Below are positions 1-6,213 of a DNA stretch of 12,006 nt, one piece after another. The stretch is taken from the NCBI GenBank assembly GCA_900543715.1, contig UQSX01000087.1:1-12006 (forward strand), written 5' to 3'. Source of the stretch: an uncultured Blautia sp. (GTDB taxonomy: Bacteria; Bacillota; Clostridia; Lachnospirales; Lachnospiraceae). A program made the position numbers and the translations under genes. Every line of letters begins with the position of its first letter. Position 1 is the stretch's first letter. Under the pieces are notes generated by a model. The model was not told the origin of the DNA and did no database searches. It saw nothing but the letters and a program-made list of their open reading frames with translations.

Positions 1-591
1 GCTGATATCGCTGCTGACGGCGGCACAATCCTGTTCGTAGGTACAAAGAAACAGGCTCAGGATGCTATCCAGACAGAAGCTGAGAGATGCGGTATGTTCT
101 ATGTAAATGAGAGATGGTTAGGCGGTATGCTGACAAACTTCAAGACCATCCAGAGCAGAATCGCAAGATTAAAAGAAATCGAAGCTATGGAAGCTGACGG
201 AACTTTTGATGTTCTGCCTAAGAAAGAAGTTATCAAACTGAGAAAAGAAATGGCAAAACTGCAGAAGAACCTGGGCGGTATCAAAGAAATGAAGAAACTT
301 CCAGACGCAATCTTCGTAGTAGATCCTAAGAAGGAAAGAATCTGTGTACAGGAAGCTCACGCACTGGGAATCACACTGATCGGTATTGCTGATACAAACT
401 GCGATCCAGAAGAATTAGACTACGTTATCCCAGGAAATGATGATGCTATCAGAGCAGTAAAATTAATCGTTTCCAAAATGGCTGACGCAGTGATCGAAGC
501 TAACCAGGGCGAAGCAGCAGATGCAGAAGACCTTTTCACAGAAGAGGGAGCAGAAGAAGCTGCTGAGACAGAAGAAACTACAGAAGAATAA
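1..591 (+). CDS. rpsB: 30S ribosomal protein S2, 5'-truncated by window edge
   Basis: S2 is a structural protein of the small ribosomal subunit, needed for S1 binding and initiation. The reading frame is open from base 1, so the window begins inside the gene. About 55-60 N-terminal residues are missing and 196 are visible. Family hallmarks seen in order are [62 protein letters not shown]. The last 30 or so residues form a Glu/Ala-rich acidic tail ([12 protein letters not shown]), a variable extension seen in several Firmicute S2 proteins. It lies 26 bases upstream of tsf, the usual rpsB-tsf operon. Met 94 is an internal methionine, not the start. This is host chromosome. Confidence 0.98.
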   Translation, partial: ADIAADGGTILFVGTKKQAQDAIQTEAERCGMFYVNERWLGGMLTNFKTIQSRIARLKEIEAMEADGTFDVLPKKEVIKLRKEMAKLQKNLGGIKEMKKLPDAIFVVDPKKERICVQEAHALGITLIGIADTNCDPEELDYVIPGNDDAIRAVKLIVSKMADAVIEANQGEAADAEDLFTEEGAEEAAETEETTEE

Positions 592-617
592 TCAGTAACG
601 TTCAGGAGGAATATACA

Positions 618-1550
618 ATGGCTATTACAGCAGGTATGGTAAAAGAGTTAAGAGAGATGACAGGCGCCGGAATGATGGACTGTAAGAAAGCTCTTACAGC
701 TACAGAAGGCGATATGGACAAGGCTGTTGAATTCTTAAGAGAAAAAGGTCTGGCTACTGCTCAGAAAAAAGCCAGCCGTGTTGCAGCAGAAGGTCTGTGC
801 AAGACTTTAGTTTCTGCTGATGAGAAGAACGCAGTTGTCGTAGAGGTAAACTCTGAGACAGACTTCGTTGCAAAGAACGAGAAATTCCAGGACTATGTAG
901 CTCAGGTTGCTGAGGCTGCTATGGAATCAAATGCTGCTACAACAGAAGAGTTCCTGGCTGAGACATGGAAATTCGATACAACCAAGACTGTACAGGTAGC
1001 TCTGGCAGGACAGGTTGCTGTTATCGGCGAGAATCTTCAGATCAGAAGATTTGCAAAGGTTTCCGAAGAGAACGGTTTCATCGCTTCCTACACACATATG
1101 GGCGGAAAGATCGGCGTTTTAGTAGACGTTGAGACAGACGTGATCAACGACGCTGTAAAAGAGATGGCTAAGAACGTAGCTATGCAGGCTGCTGCTCTGA
1201 AACCTCTGTACACCAACAGAAACGAAGTTTCTCAGGAGTACATTGACCATGAGAAAGAAATCCTTACAGTAGCTGCTAAAAACGAGAAACCAGACGCTAA
1301 TGACAAGATCATCAACGGTATGGTTATGGGACGTATCAACAAAGAGCTGAAAGAGATCTGCCTTTTAGACCAGGTATACGTAAAAGCAGAAGACGGAAAA
1401 CAGTCTGTTGCAAAATACGTAGAAGAAGTTGCTAAGGCAAACGGCGCTAAGATCACAATCAAATCCTTTGTACGTTTCGAGACAGGCGAAGGTATCGAAA
1501 AGAAAGAAGAGAACTTCGCTGAGGAAGTTGCAAAACAGATGGGAAACTAA
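618..1550 (+). CDS. tsf: Elongation factor Ts (EF-Ts)
   Basis: EF-Ts is the cytosolic guanine-nucleotide exchange factor that releases GDP from EF-Tu. The 310-residue product starts MAITAGMVKELREMTGAGMM, the N-terminal UBA-like domain (about residues 1-55). The EF-Tu-contacting signature TDFVAKN lies at residues 81-87, followed by the two core subdomains. The length is normal for Clostridia. A strong AGGAGG at 604-609 sits 8 bases before the ATG. It is co-transcribed with rpsB, and a terminator follows the stop within about 70 bases. In many Firmicutes the next gene is pyrH; here it is replaced by mobile-element genes, so this is the last recognisable chromosomal gene on the left flank. Confidence 0.98.
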   Translation: MAITAGMVKELREMTGAGMMDCKKALTATEGDMDKAVEFLREKGLATAQKKASRVAAEGLCKTLVSADEKNAVVVEVNSETDFVAKNEKFQDYVAQVAEAAMESNAATTEEFLAETWKFDTTKTVQVALAGQVAVIGENLQIRRFAKVSEENGFIASYTHMGGKIGVLVDVETDVINDAVKEMAKNVAMQAAALKPLYTNRNEVSQEYIDHEKEILTVAAKNEKPDANDKIINGMVMGRINKELKEICLLDQVYVKAEDGKQSVAKYVEEVAKANGAKITIKSFVRFETGEGIEKKEENFAEEVAKQMGN

Positions 1551-1582
1551 TCTGAATTTTGTAAATCTTAAATAAGAACCTT

Positions 1583-1624
1583 AAAACCTTTGAAAATCCA
1601 GTATTTTCAAGGGTTTTTCCTTTC
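1583..1624 (+). terminator. Rho-independent terminator of rpsB-tsf
   Basis: A hairpin with arms 1583-1597 (ending CCTTTGAAAAT) and 1603-1617 (ATTTTCAAGGG onward) pairs over 15 bases with one T-G wobble and a 5-base loop. It runs into a T-rich tail (TTTTTCCTTTCT). It lies 33 bases after the tsf stop and should end the host operon. Confidence 0.85.
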
Positions 1625-1640
1625 TAGGGCACTTCATATA

Positions 1641-1801
1641 TTGCATTATAAATTCATGTAACTTTTTAGGTGATTTTTCGTAATTGGTTCGTCAGTGTTT
1701 TCGTAATGATCCTGTACGAACTTCTTAACGCAAACTTCGCATGATTTTTAAGAAAAATGTGGCGATTTCGGTAGCTATCTATAATGCGATTTATAATGCA
1801 A
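1641..1801. repeat. 13-base perfect inverted repeat, arms 135 bases apart
   Basis: The left arm TTGCATTATAAAT (1641-1653) and the right arm ATTTATAATGCAA (1789-1801) are exact reverse complements. A further TATAATGC half-copy lies at 1780-1787. The arms bracket two of the TTTTCGTAAT motifs. They are too far apart for a simple operator, so looped protein binding is more likely if they act together. Confidence 0.55.
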
Positions 1802-1826
1802 CTTTTCATTTTCGTAATCTTCGTAA
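1675..1826 (+). repeat. TTTTCGTAAT direct repeats upstream of parA
   Basis: Exact 10-mers occur at 1675-1684, 1698-1707 and 1809-1818, with a related TTCGTAA at 1820-1826 and an inverted GTACGAA at 1714-1720. Repeats directly before a parAB operon are a common form of partition site or autoregulatory operator. The first two copies are 23 bases apart start to start. Confidence 0.6.
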
Positions 1827-1881
1827 AAATCCACTATTATTTCTTACTATTTTTCCTTCCTGATACCGGAAAGGAATGAAT

Positions 1882-2667
1882 ATGGCAAAAATTATATCAG
1901 TAGTAAACCAGAAAGGCGGAACGGGAAAATCAGCATGTGCCGCTAACTTGGGAGTTGGTTTGGCTCTTAAGAATAAAAAAGTTCTTATTGTCGATGCGGA
2001 TCCTCAGTCGGATGTGTCGGCAGGATTTGGTTATAGAGATTGTGATGACAGCAATGAAACATTAACGACACTTATGGAAATGGTCTTACATGATGAAGAT
2101 ATTCCAGATGATTGTTTTATTCGACATCAGGATGAGGGATTTGATATTATCTGTTCCAATATCGGATTGGCAGGAACTGAAGTTCAGCTTGTAAATGCTA
2201 TGAGCCGTGAATTTGTGCTGAAACAGATATTAAATAATGTAAAAGACCGGTATGATGCAATTTTGATAGATTGTATGCCATCTTTGGGTATGATCACTAT
2301 CAATGCCCTGGCAGCATCGGATGAAGTATTGATTCCGGTAGAAGCATCTTATCTTCCAATCAAAGGACTGCAGCAGCTCTTAAAGACAATCGGAAAAGTC
2401 AGAAGACAGATTAATCCGAAACTGCAGATTGCTGGTATCCTTTTCAATATGGTGGATGCCCATACAAATGATGCCAGAAACAATATGGAGCTGCTTCATA
2501 ATGCATATGGAAATCAAATTCATGTGTTTGACAATTATATTCCATTTTCTGTCAGGATGAAAGAAGCGGTCAGAGAGGGACAGAGTATTTTTAAATACGA
2601 ACCAAAAGGTAAAGTTGCGAAAGCATATATGAATTTTACGGAGGAGGTTCTTGAACATGGCAGGTAA
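1882..2667 (+). CDS. parA: ParA-family partition ATPase
   Basis: This is a deviant-Walker ATPase that moves or anchors plasmid or ICE DNA with ParB, and in many systems represses its own operon. From the ATG at 1882 it is 261 residues. The start was chosen because AAAGGA (1870-1875) lies 6 bases before this ATG but touches the alternative ATG at 1876, and because MAKIISVVNQKGGTGKS is the usual ParA start. The deviant Walker A KGGTGKS is at residues 11-17, DADPQ (Walker A') at 38-42, and Walker B ILID at 127-130, followed by CMPSLG where CPPSLG is more usual. No N-terminal HTH is present, so this is a short, type Ib-sized or Soj-like ParA. It is the first ICE gene and overlaps parB by 11 bases. 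Confidence 0.92.
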   Translation: MAKIISVVNQKGGTGKSACAANLGVGLALKNKKVLIVDADPQSDVSAGFGYRDCDDSNETLTTLMEMVLHDEDIPDDCFIRHQDEGFDIICSNIGLAGTEVQLVNAMSREFVLKQILNNVKDRYDAILIDCMPSLGMITINALAASDEVLIPVEASYLPIKGLQQLLKTIGKVRRQINPKLQIAGILFNMVDAHTNDARNNMELLHNAYGNQIHVFDNYIPFSVRMKEAVREGQSIFKYEPKGKVAKAYMNFTEEVLEHGR

Positions 2668-3565
2668 AAAGAAATCAACGCCAATTCCATTACAGTCATT
2701 AGATGCCCTGTTCGGAACAACAAGTGAGGAACAGGCAGGCATCCAACAGATTGCTTTGGATAATCTGCATCCTTTCTCGAATCATCCTTTTAAGGTTCTG
2801 GATGATGACAAAATGGCTGAGTTGTCTGAGAGTGTAAGGACGCATGGAGTTTTGGTGCCTGGTATTGTAAGAATAAAGGATACCGGCGGTTATGAAATTA
2901 TAGCGGGGCACCGCCGCAAGAGGGCATGTGAGATTGCAGGCTTGAAAACTATGCCAGTTATTATTAAGGATCTGACAGATGATGAATCGACGGTGATTAT
3001 GGTTGATTCAAACATCCAGCGTGAAGAACTGTTAATAAGTGAAAAGGCATTTGCCTATAAGATGAAATATGATGCATTGAAACGCCAGGGCAAACGAAGT
3101 GATTTAACTTCTTGCCAAGTTGGCAAGAAGTTGGCGGCAGAGGAAGTCAGTCAGAATACCGGAGATAGTACCAGACAGATTTTGAGATATATCCATCTGA
3201 CAGAATTGATTCCGGAAATGTTATGTCTGGCAGATAACAAAAAGATTCCTTTTAATACAGCGGTAGAATTATCTTACTTGAAATTGGAAGAACAGAAACT
3301 ATTACTCCAATATATGAATAATCATGCCATGGTACCTTCAATGAAGCAGGCACAGGAATTAAAACAGATGTCAAAGGAACAGACACTGACATATCTTGAG
3401 ATTGATCAGATTTGTATGAAAGAGAAAATAGAAAAATTTCAAGTGCAGATTCCAGCAAAAAAACTGAAGCAGTATTTCCCAGAGACATACACAAAGAATC
3501 AGATGGAGGAGATAATTTTTATGTTACTTGAGTCGTGGGTAGAGAGAGAAGGTAAAAATGAATAG
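2657..3565 (+). CDS. parB: ParB/RepB/Spo0J-family partition protein
   Basis: This is a site-specific DNA-binding CTPase-type partner of ParA. From the ATG at 2657 it is 302 residues; GAGGAGG at 2641-2647 is 9 bases upstream. A TTG at 2651 is possible but only 3 bases from that site. The N-terminal ParB/Srx domain spans about residues 30-120 and includes AGHRRKRACEIAG (83-95), the family's GxRRxRA CTP-binding motif, and NIQREEL (119-125). A helix-turn-helix follows at about 163-182 (EVSQNTGDSTRQILRYI). The C-terminal part is helical and could dimerise. The codons for residues 150-159 contain a perfect 27-base palindrome. The 3' end overlaps the start of the next gene (ATGAATAG), so parA, parB and the membrane protein gene form one coupled operon. 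Confidence 0.92.
   Translation: MAGKKKSTPIPLQSLDALFGTTSEEQAGIQQIALDNLHPFSNHPFKVLDDDKMAELSESVRTHGVLVPGIVRIKDTGGYEIIAGHRRKRACEIAGLKTMPVIIKDLTDDESTVIMVDSNIQREELLISEKAFAYKMKYDALKRQGKRSDLTSCQVGKKLAAEEVSQNTGDSTRQILRYIHLTELIPEMLCLADNKKIPFNTAVELSYLKLEEQKLLLQYMNNHAMVPSMKQAQELKQMSKEQTLTYLEIDQICMKEKIEKFQVQIPAKKLKQYFPETYTKNQMEEIIFMLLESWVEREGKNE
3106..3132. repeat. Perfect 27-base palindrome inside parB, candidate parS
   Basis: The arms AACTTCTTGCCAA (3106-3118) and TTGGCAAGAAGTT (3120-3132) are exact reverse complements around a single G. The segment encodes LTSCQVGKKL in ParB, between the ParB/Srx domain and the HTH. A 13-base perfect arm is far beyond chance for coding DNA. ParB genes often carry or neighbour their own binding site, so a parS-like role is a reasonable inference. 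Confidence 0.6.
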
Positions 3566-3944
3566 TGAAGATACAGTAAGAAGGTTGCAGAAATATCAGA
3601 GAAATATTGAAAAGACTAAAAGGAGCAAAAAGATGACGATTGAGGATGTGATTAAAAAAGCACTGATACCGATGATATCTATGGTGTTCTGGCTCTGGAT
3701 GGTAAAAACGATTATGGGAGTAGCAGGGAACACAGATTTATTTATGTTCCTGTTCCTTGCGGGGCTTCCATTTGGAATACATAAAATGTGCATCATTTTA
3801 ATCCCCCAAGGTTATGATGTTGGGGGTACCATTGGAATGATCGCATTGAGTGTTATTGTGGGTGGTTTATTGGGAAGCCTTATGATTCCATATTATGTTG
3901 TGAGAGCATTCTATGTGACCATCCAGTATATAGTAAAAAGATAA
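3558..3944 (+). CDS. Small multi-pass membrane protein of ICE (DUF6050-like)
   Basis: This 128-residue integral membrane protein has unknown function. It has a basic N-terminus (RLQKYQRNIEKTKRSKK) followed by hydrophobic segments at about residues 36-54 (ALIPMISMVFWLWMVKTI), 58-76 (LFMFLFLAGLPFGIHKM) and 90-115 (IGMIALSVIVGGLLGSLMI). The ATG overlaps the parB stop, with GAAGG 5 bases upstream. A second good start exists at 3633 (MTIEDVIKKALIPM), with AGGAG at 3621-3625, and would give 103 residues, so the first 25 residues are uncertain. I associate this type with the DUF6050 family found beside parAB in Firmicute ICEs; that family name is from memory. A terminator follows. Confidence 0.7.
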   Translation: MNSEDTVRRLQKYQRNIEKTKRSKKMTIEDVIKKALIPMISMVFWLWMVKTIMGVAGNTDLFMFLFLAGLPFGIHKMCIILIPQGYDVGGTIGMIALSVIVGGLLGSLMIPYYVVRAFYVTIQYIVKR

Positions 3945-3962
3945 TGAATAGTAGATTTGAGG

Positions 3963-4003
3963 CAGGCTTGCGAAAAAACAAATTCGTAAGCCTGTCTTTT
4001 TTT
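3963..4003 (+). terminator. Rho-independent terminator after the parAB operon
   Basis: The arms CAGGCTTGCGAA (3963-3974) and TTCGTAAGCCTG (3983-3994) pair over 12 bases with one G-T wobble, then TC and seven Ts (3997-4003). It separates the partition operon from the replication genes. Confidence 0.88.
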
Positions 4004-4070
4004 GTGCGATAAAGCTGGCAATTCAGGGGAATCCCCTTTTGCATAAAGAAAAAGATGGAGGACAACGAAC

Positions 4071-4469
4071 ATGAGAGAGCGAATCAAGAACAAACAGATT
4101 ACCAAAGAAATCAGAGGGCAGCTTCCGGTTATTACACCGGCTATGTTCCGGGAAAGGGGTTGTTCCTATTGCCCTTATTATGCAGGAAGTTATGAAAAAT
4201 TCCCAAGATGCATGATGGCAGCCTGTGCCTGGGATGATGAAGAAGAACATTTCCATCCGGTTCTTCGCCAGATGCTTCCAGAATTTAAAAGGAAGATGGA
4301 AAAAGCGGAAGAAAAATATCTGGAATTGAGAACGGCTTATGAACTACTTATGAGCATGTTTGAGGCTGAAATGGCACAGGAGGAACTGGAAAAGGATGAA
4401 TGTTACGACTGTTGTTATGCCAAGTGTGGTCCATGTATTGGGCTGTGCTATAAAACACTGAAAGGATAG
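4071..4469 (+). CDS. Cys-rich small protein, unrecognised
   Basis: I do not recognise this 132-residue soluble protein. It has an N-terminal cysteine group (C31, C34, C47, C52; motif CSYCPYY ... CMMAAC), a charged helical middle (about residues 63-110, Glu/Lys-rich, possible coiled coil), and a dense C-terminal group at 111, 114, 115, 119, 122 and 126 (CYDCCYAKCGPCIGLC). The spacing suits two metal sites, zinc or possibly Fe-S. GGAGG at 4057-4061 supports the ATG. It begins a new transcription unit after the terminator and lies 14 bases before ssb, with which it is probably co-transcribed. This context suggests a DNA-processing accessory or regulator, but that is inference only. Confidence 0.75.
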   Translation: MRERIKNKQITKEIRGQLPVITPAMFRERGCSYCPYYAGSYEKFPRCMMAACAWDDEEEHFHPVLRQMLPEFKRKMEKAEEKYLELRTAYELLMSMFEAEMAQEELEKDECYDCCYAKCGPCIGLCYKTLKG

Positions 4470-4483
4470 GAGGATGTGAGGTA

Positions 4484-4882
4484 ATGAATACAGCAATTAT
4501 TTCCGGAAGACTGGTTCGTGATCCGGGCTATAACGAGACACAGAATGAGAAAGGTCTTCATAAGATTGCCAAGTTTGTACTGGCAGTCAGAAGAAATTAC
4601 TCAGATGATGTCAGTTTTATTCCAGTGAAAGCCTTTGCAAAAAAAGCGGAGTTTGTCCGTGATTACCTGGTGCAGGGGACAAAGGTGATGGTGGAAGGGG
4701 AAATCGTAACCGGCAGCTACGATAATAAAGAGACCGGCAAAAAGGTATATACGACAGAGCTATTTGCGGACCGTATCGAGTTTGCCGGGGCAAAAGTACA
4801 GGAGAAAATGCCGGAGCCGATGGAAGGGGATGGTTTTCTGAACATCCCGGAATCTATGGAAGAAGAAATGCCGTTTCGATAG
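4484..4882 (+). CDS. ssb: Single-stranded DNA-binding protein
   Basis: This protein protects the single strand made during ICE transfer and replication. It is 132 residues, somewhat short for the family. The OB-fold domain (about 1-105) starts MNTAIISGRLVRDP and contains FVLAVRRNY, SFIPVKAFAKKAEFVRDYL, QGTKVMVEGEIVTGSY and YTTELFADRIEF, all typical SSB strands. The linker is very short. The protein ends ESMEEEMPFR: the acidic Pro-Phe tip that docks SSB-partner proteins is present but followed by an extra Arg, whereas the standard tip ends in Phe. AGGAGG at 4468-4473 overlaps the stop of the Cys-rich gene and lies 10 bases before the ATG. It sits directly before the replication genes. Confidence 0.93.
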   Translation: MNTAIISGRLVRDPGYNETQNEKGLHKIAKFVLAVRRNYSDDVSFIPVKAFAKKAEFVRDYLVQGTKVMVEGEIVTGSYDNKETGKKVYTTELFADRIEFAGAKVQEKMPEPMEGDGFLNIPESMEEEMPFR

Positions 4883-4894
4883 GAGGAAAAGACA

Positions 4895-5287
4895 ATGGTA
4901 ATGTTAAATAAAGAGTACATGATCAATCACATGAGAAATGAAAATGGTTCCATCAATATCAAAAATGTAGTTTTGGCGGCTGCCTGCGAAGCAACCGAGT
5001 TGTTCCAGTGCCTGATTGTAATGGACAGTAACTTTACAGATTGGAGCCGTTTTGTTGACCGCCTGGAGCAGAACGTCGAAAAACAAGACTATGAAAAAGT
5101 CCATGAACTCTGCCAGACGATGTATGCCATGAGGCATCTGTCAGAAGAACTGGAAGGGCTGTATCTGGTAAGGGATGATGCAGAGCTTTGTTCCCTGTAT
5201 TATCAGATTTTTGTGGGAATGCTGGATTTGACTGTTTTCTCAACAGAGGCAATGGTCGATCTGAATGGAGGGAAGCATGATGAGTAA
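4895..5287 (+). CDS. Hypothetical ICE protein between ssb and repA
   Basis: I do not recognise this 130-residue protein. It appears soluble and mostly helical and acidic, with alternating charged and hydrophobic residues (for example DRLEQNVEKQDYEKVHELCQTMYAM). There is no membrane segment, signal peptide or metal motif. The start is supported by AGGAGG at 4881-4886, 8 bases before the ATG and immediately after the ssb stop. The last codons overlap the start of the next gene (GATGAGTAA), so it is translationally coupled to the replication initiator. A role in replication or its control is suggested by position only. Confidence 0.75.
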   Translation: MVMLNKEYMINHMRNENGSINIKNVVLAAACEATELFQCLIVMDSNFTDWSRFVDRLEQNVEKQDYEKVHELCQTMYAMRHLSEELEGLYLVRDDAELCSLYYQIFVGMLDLTVFSTEAMVDLNGGKHDE

Positions 5288-6200
5288 TCAGGATTATATG
5301 CCGGTAGAGTGCCTGCTGGTACCGAAGGCACTTTTTAGGGATGAGAGATATCGCTCATTATCCACTACAGCAAAGGTATTATATAGCCTTATGCTTGACC
5401 GTCTGAAATATGCCGCACAGAACAGATGGGTTGATCAGAAAGGAAAATTGTATGTGATCTATCCCAAAAGTGAAATGATCAGGGATTTGAATAGCACCAG
5501 ATACCGGGTGGATTATGCTGTTTCGGAACTGGAAAGTATGGGAAACATGGTTCGGGTTGTTAAGGACAATGGCAGACCGAACCGTTTCTATATAAATGAT
5601 ATTTCAAAAAATGAGGAGGAAAACGCAATGATGACAATTAAAGATTTGATGGAAATGGTAACACCGGAGGAAGCAGAGGAAATCATGGACAAGATGGTGG
5701 CAACTGCCAGGGAGATTGTAGATGATCTTATGAAAAAAGGCTACATTGAGATTATTAGGGAAGGCTGTCATGAAGGAGGGCATTTGGAGGATGGTATCCT
5801 GCCAACTGATCTGGGAGAGGACGAGTTCAATCCGGAAGATTTAAGTCCGATGGAATTCAGATGCTACTGCGATGAGAACGGTATCCTGGATGATGAGGCA
5901 ATCGAAGATGATGCCAGTGAATTTGGTATGGACCTGGCTTTCGGTGTCATTGAATTACTGGAAAATGATCCGAATAGAATTGAGGCAATCCGCCAGTATT
6001 TTAACCATGTCTACAAGATGAAATCCATGAAGAGATTTATGGCTGTCGTAGAGACAACAGCTGTGATCTGTGGAAATTCCCCGGAATGGATCGAAGATAT
6101 GCATGCCTGCAACAAAGGTGCCAGACGTATCTATCTGAAGGAACTGGTAAGTGTGTTCAACATGTATCTGGATATGTTCAAGAACAAAGAAATGGAATAA
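5280..6200 (+). CDS. RepA_N-type N-domain protein with unrecognised C-terminal domain
   Basis: From the ATG at 5280 it is 306 residues. Residues 8-110 (VECLLVPKALFRDERYRSLS, then TAKVLYSLMLDRL, NRWVDQKGKLYVIY, PNRFYINDI) are a RepA_N winged-helix initiator domain clearly related to that of the next gene. Earlier ATGs at 5265 and 5277 exist, but GGAGGG at 5267-5272 best serves 5280, which overlaps the upstream stop. From about residue 117 a second, very acidic, helical domain begins (MTIKDLMEMVTPEEAEEIMD onward) that I do not recognise. It has its own excellent internal ribosome site (AGGAGG 5614-5619 before ATG 5628), so it may also be made as a separate protein of about 190 residues. Likely role: an accessory replication initiator or regulator. 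Confidence 0.78.
   Translation: MSNQDYMPVECLLVPKALFRDERYRSLSTTAKVLYSLMLDRLKYAAQNRWVDQKGKLYVIYPKSEMIRDLNSTRYRVDYAVSELESMGNMVRVVKDNGRPNRFYINDISKNEEENAMMTIKDLMEMVTPEEAEEIMDKMVATAREIVDDLMKKGYIEIIREGCHEGGHLEDGILPTDLGEDEFNPEDLSPMEFRCYCDENGILDDEAIEDDASEFGMDLAFGVIELLENDPNRIEAIRQYFNHVYKMKSMKRFMAVVETTAVICGNSPEWIEDMHACNKGARRIYLKELVSVFNMYLDMFKNKEME
5614..5633 (+). promoter_or_regulatory. Internal ribosome binding site and in-frame ATG ATG
   Basis: AGGAGG (5614-5619) lies 8 bases before ATG 5628-5630, followed at once by a second ATG, both in the frame of the surrounding gene. It sits exactly at the boundary between the RepA_N domain and the acidic C-terminal domain. This suggests a shorter second product or a past fusion of two genes. 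Confidence 0.5.
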
Positions 6201-6213
6201 TGAGGATGAAAAA

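Larger units (their letters stand above)
1625..1881. other. Non-coding ICE left-end region with repeats, upstream of parA
   Basis: This AT-rich stretch has no supportable gene. It holds three exact copies of TTTTCGTAAT (1675-1684, 1698-1707, 1809-1818), a fourth partial copy TTCGTAA (1820-1826) and an inverted GTACGAA (1714-1720). It also holds a perfect 13-base inverted repeat, TTGCATTATAAAT (1641-1653) and ATTTATAATGCAA (1789-1801), and a 12-base-period direct repeat TATAATGC (1780-1787 and 1792-1799). The host/element junction should lie here, just after the tsf terminator. It cannot be fixed because the other end of the element is outside the window. Candidate roles are a parA operator or centromere, or recombinase and accessory-factor binding sites. 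Confidence 0.55.

Noticed and set aside
1780..1797. TATAAT boxes as the parA promoter
   Set aside because: TATAAT occurs at 1780 and 1792, but no acceptable -35 box lies 16-18 bases upstream of either, so I do not call a promoter.
1641..1801. Insertion-sequence terminal repeats
   Set aside because: Only about 135 bases lie between the arms, with no transposase frame and no target duplication seen.
3803..3826. Inverted repeat CCCCCAA / TTGGGGG inside the small membrane protein gene
   Set aside because: Only 7 bases per arm within coding sequence and no T-tract; plausible by chance.
4026..4040. GGGG-AAT-CCCC followed by Ts before the Cys-rich gene as a terminator
   Set aside because: A four-base stem with a three-base loop is too weak, and a convincing terminator lies just upstream at 3963-4003.
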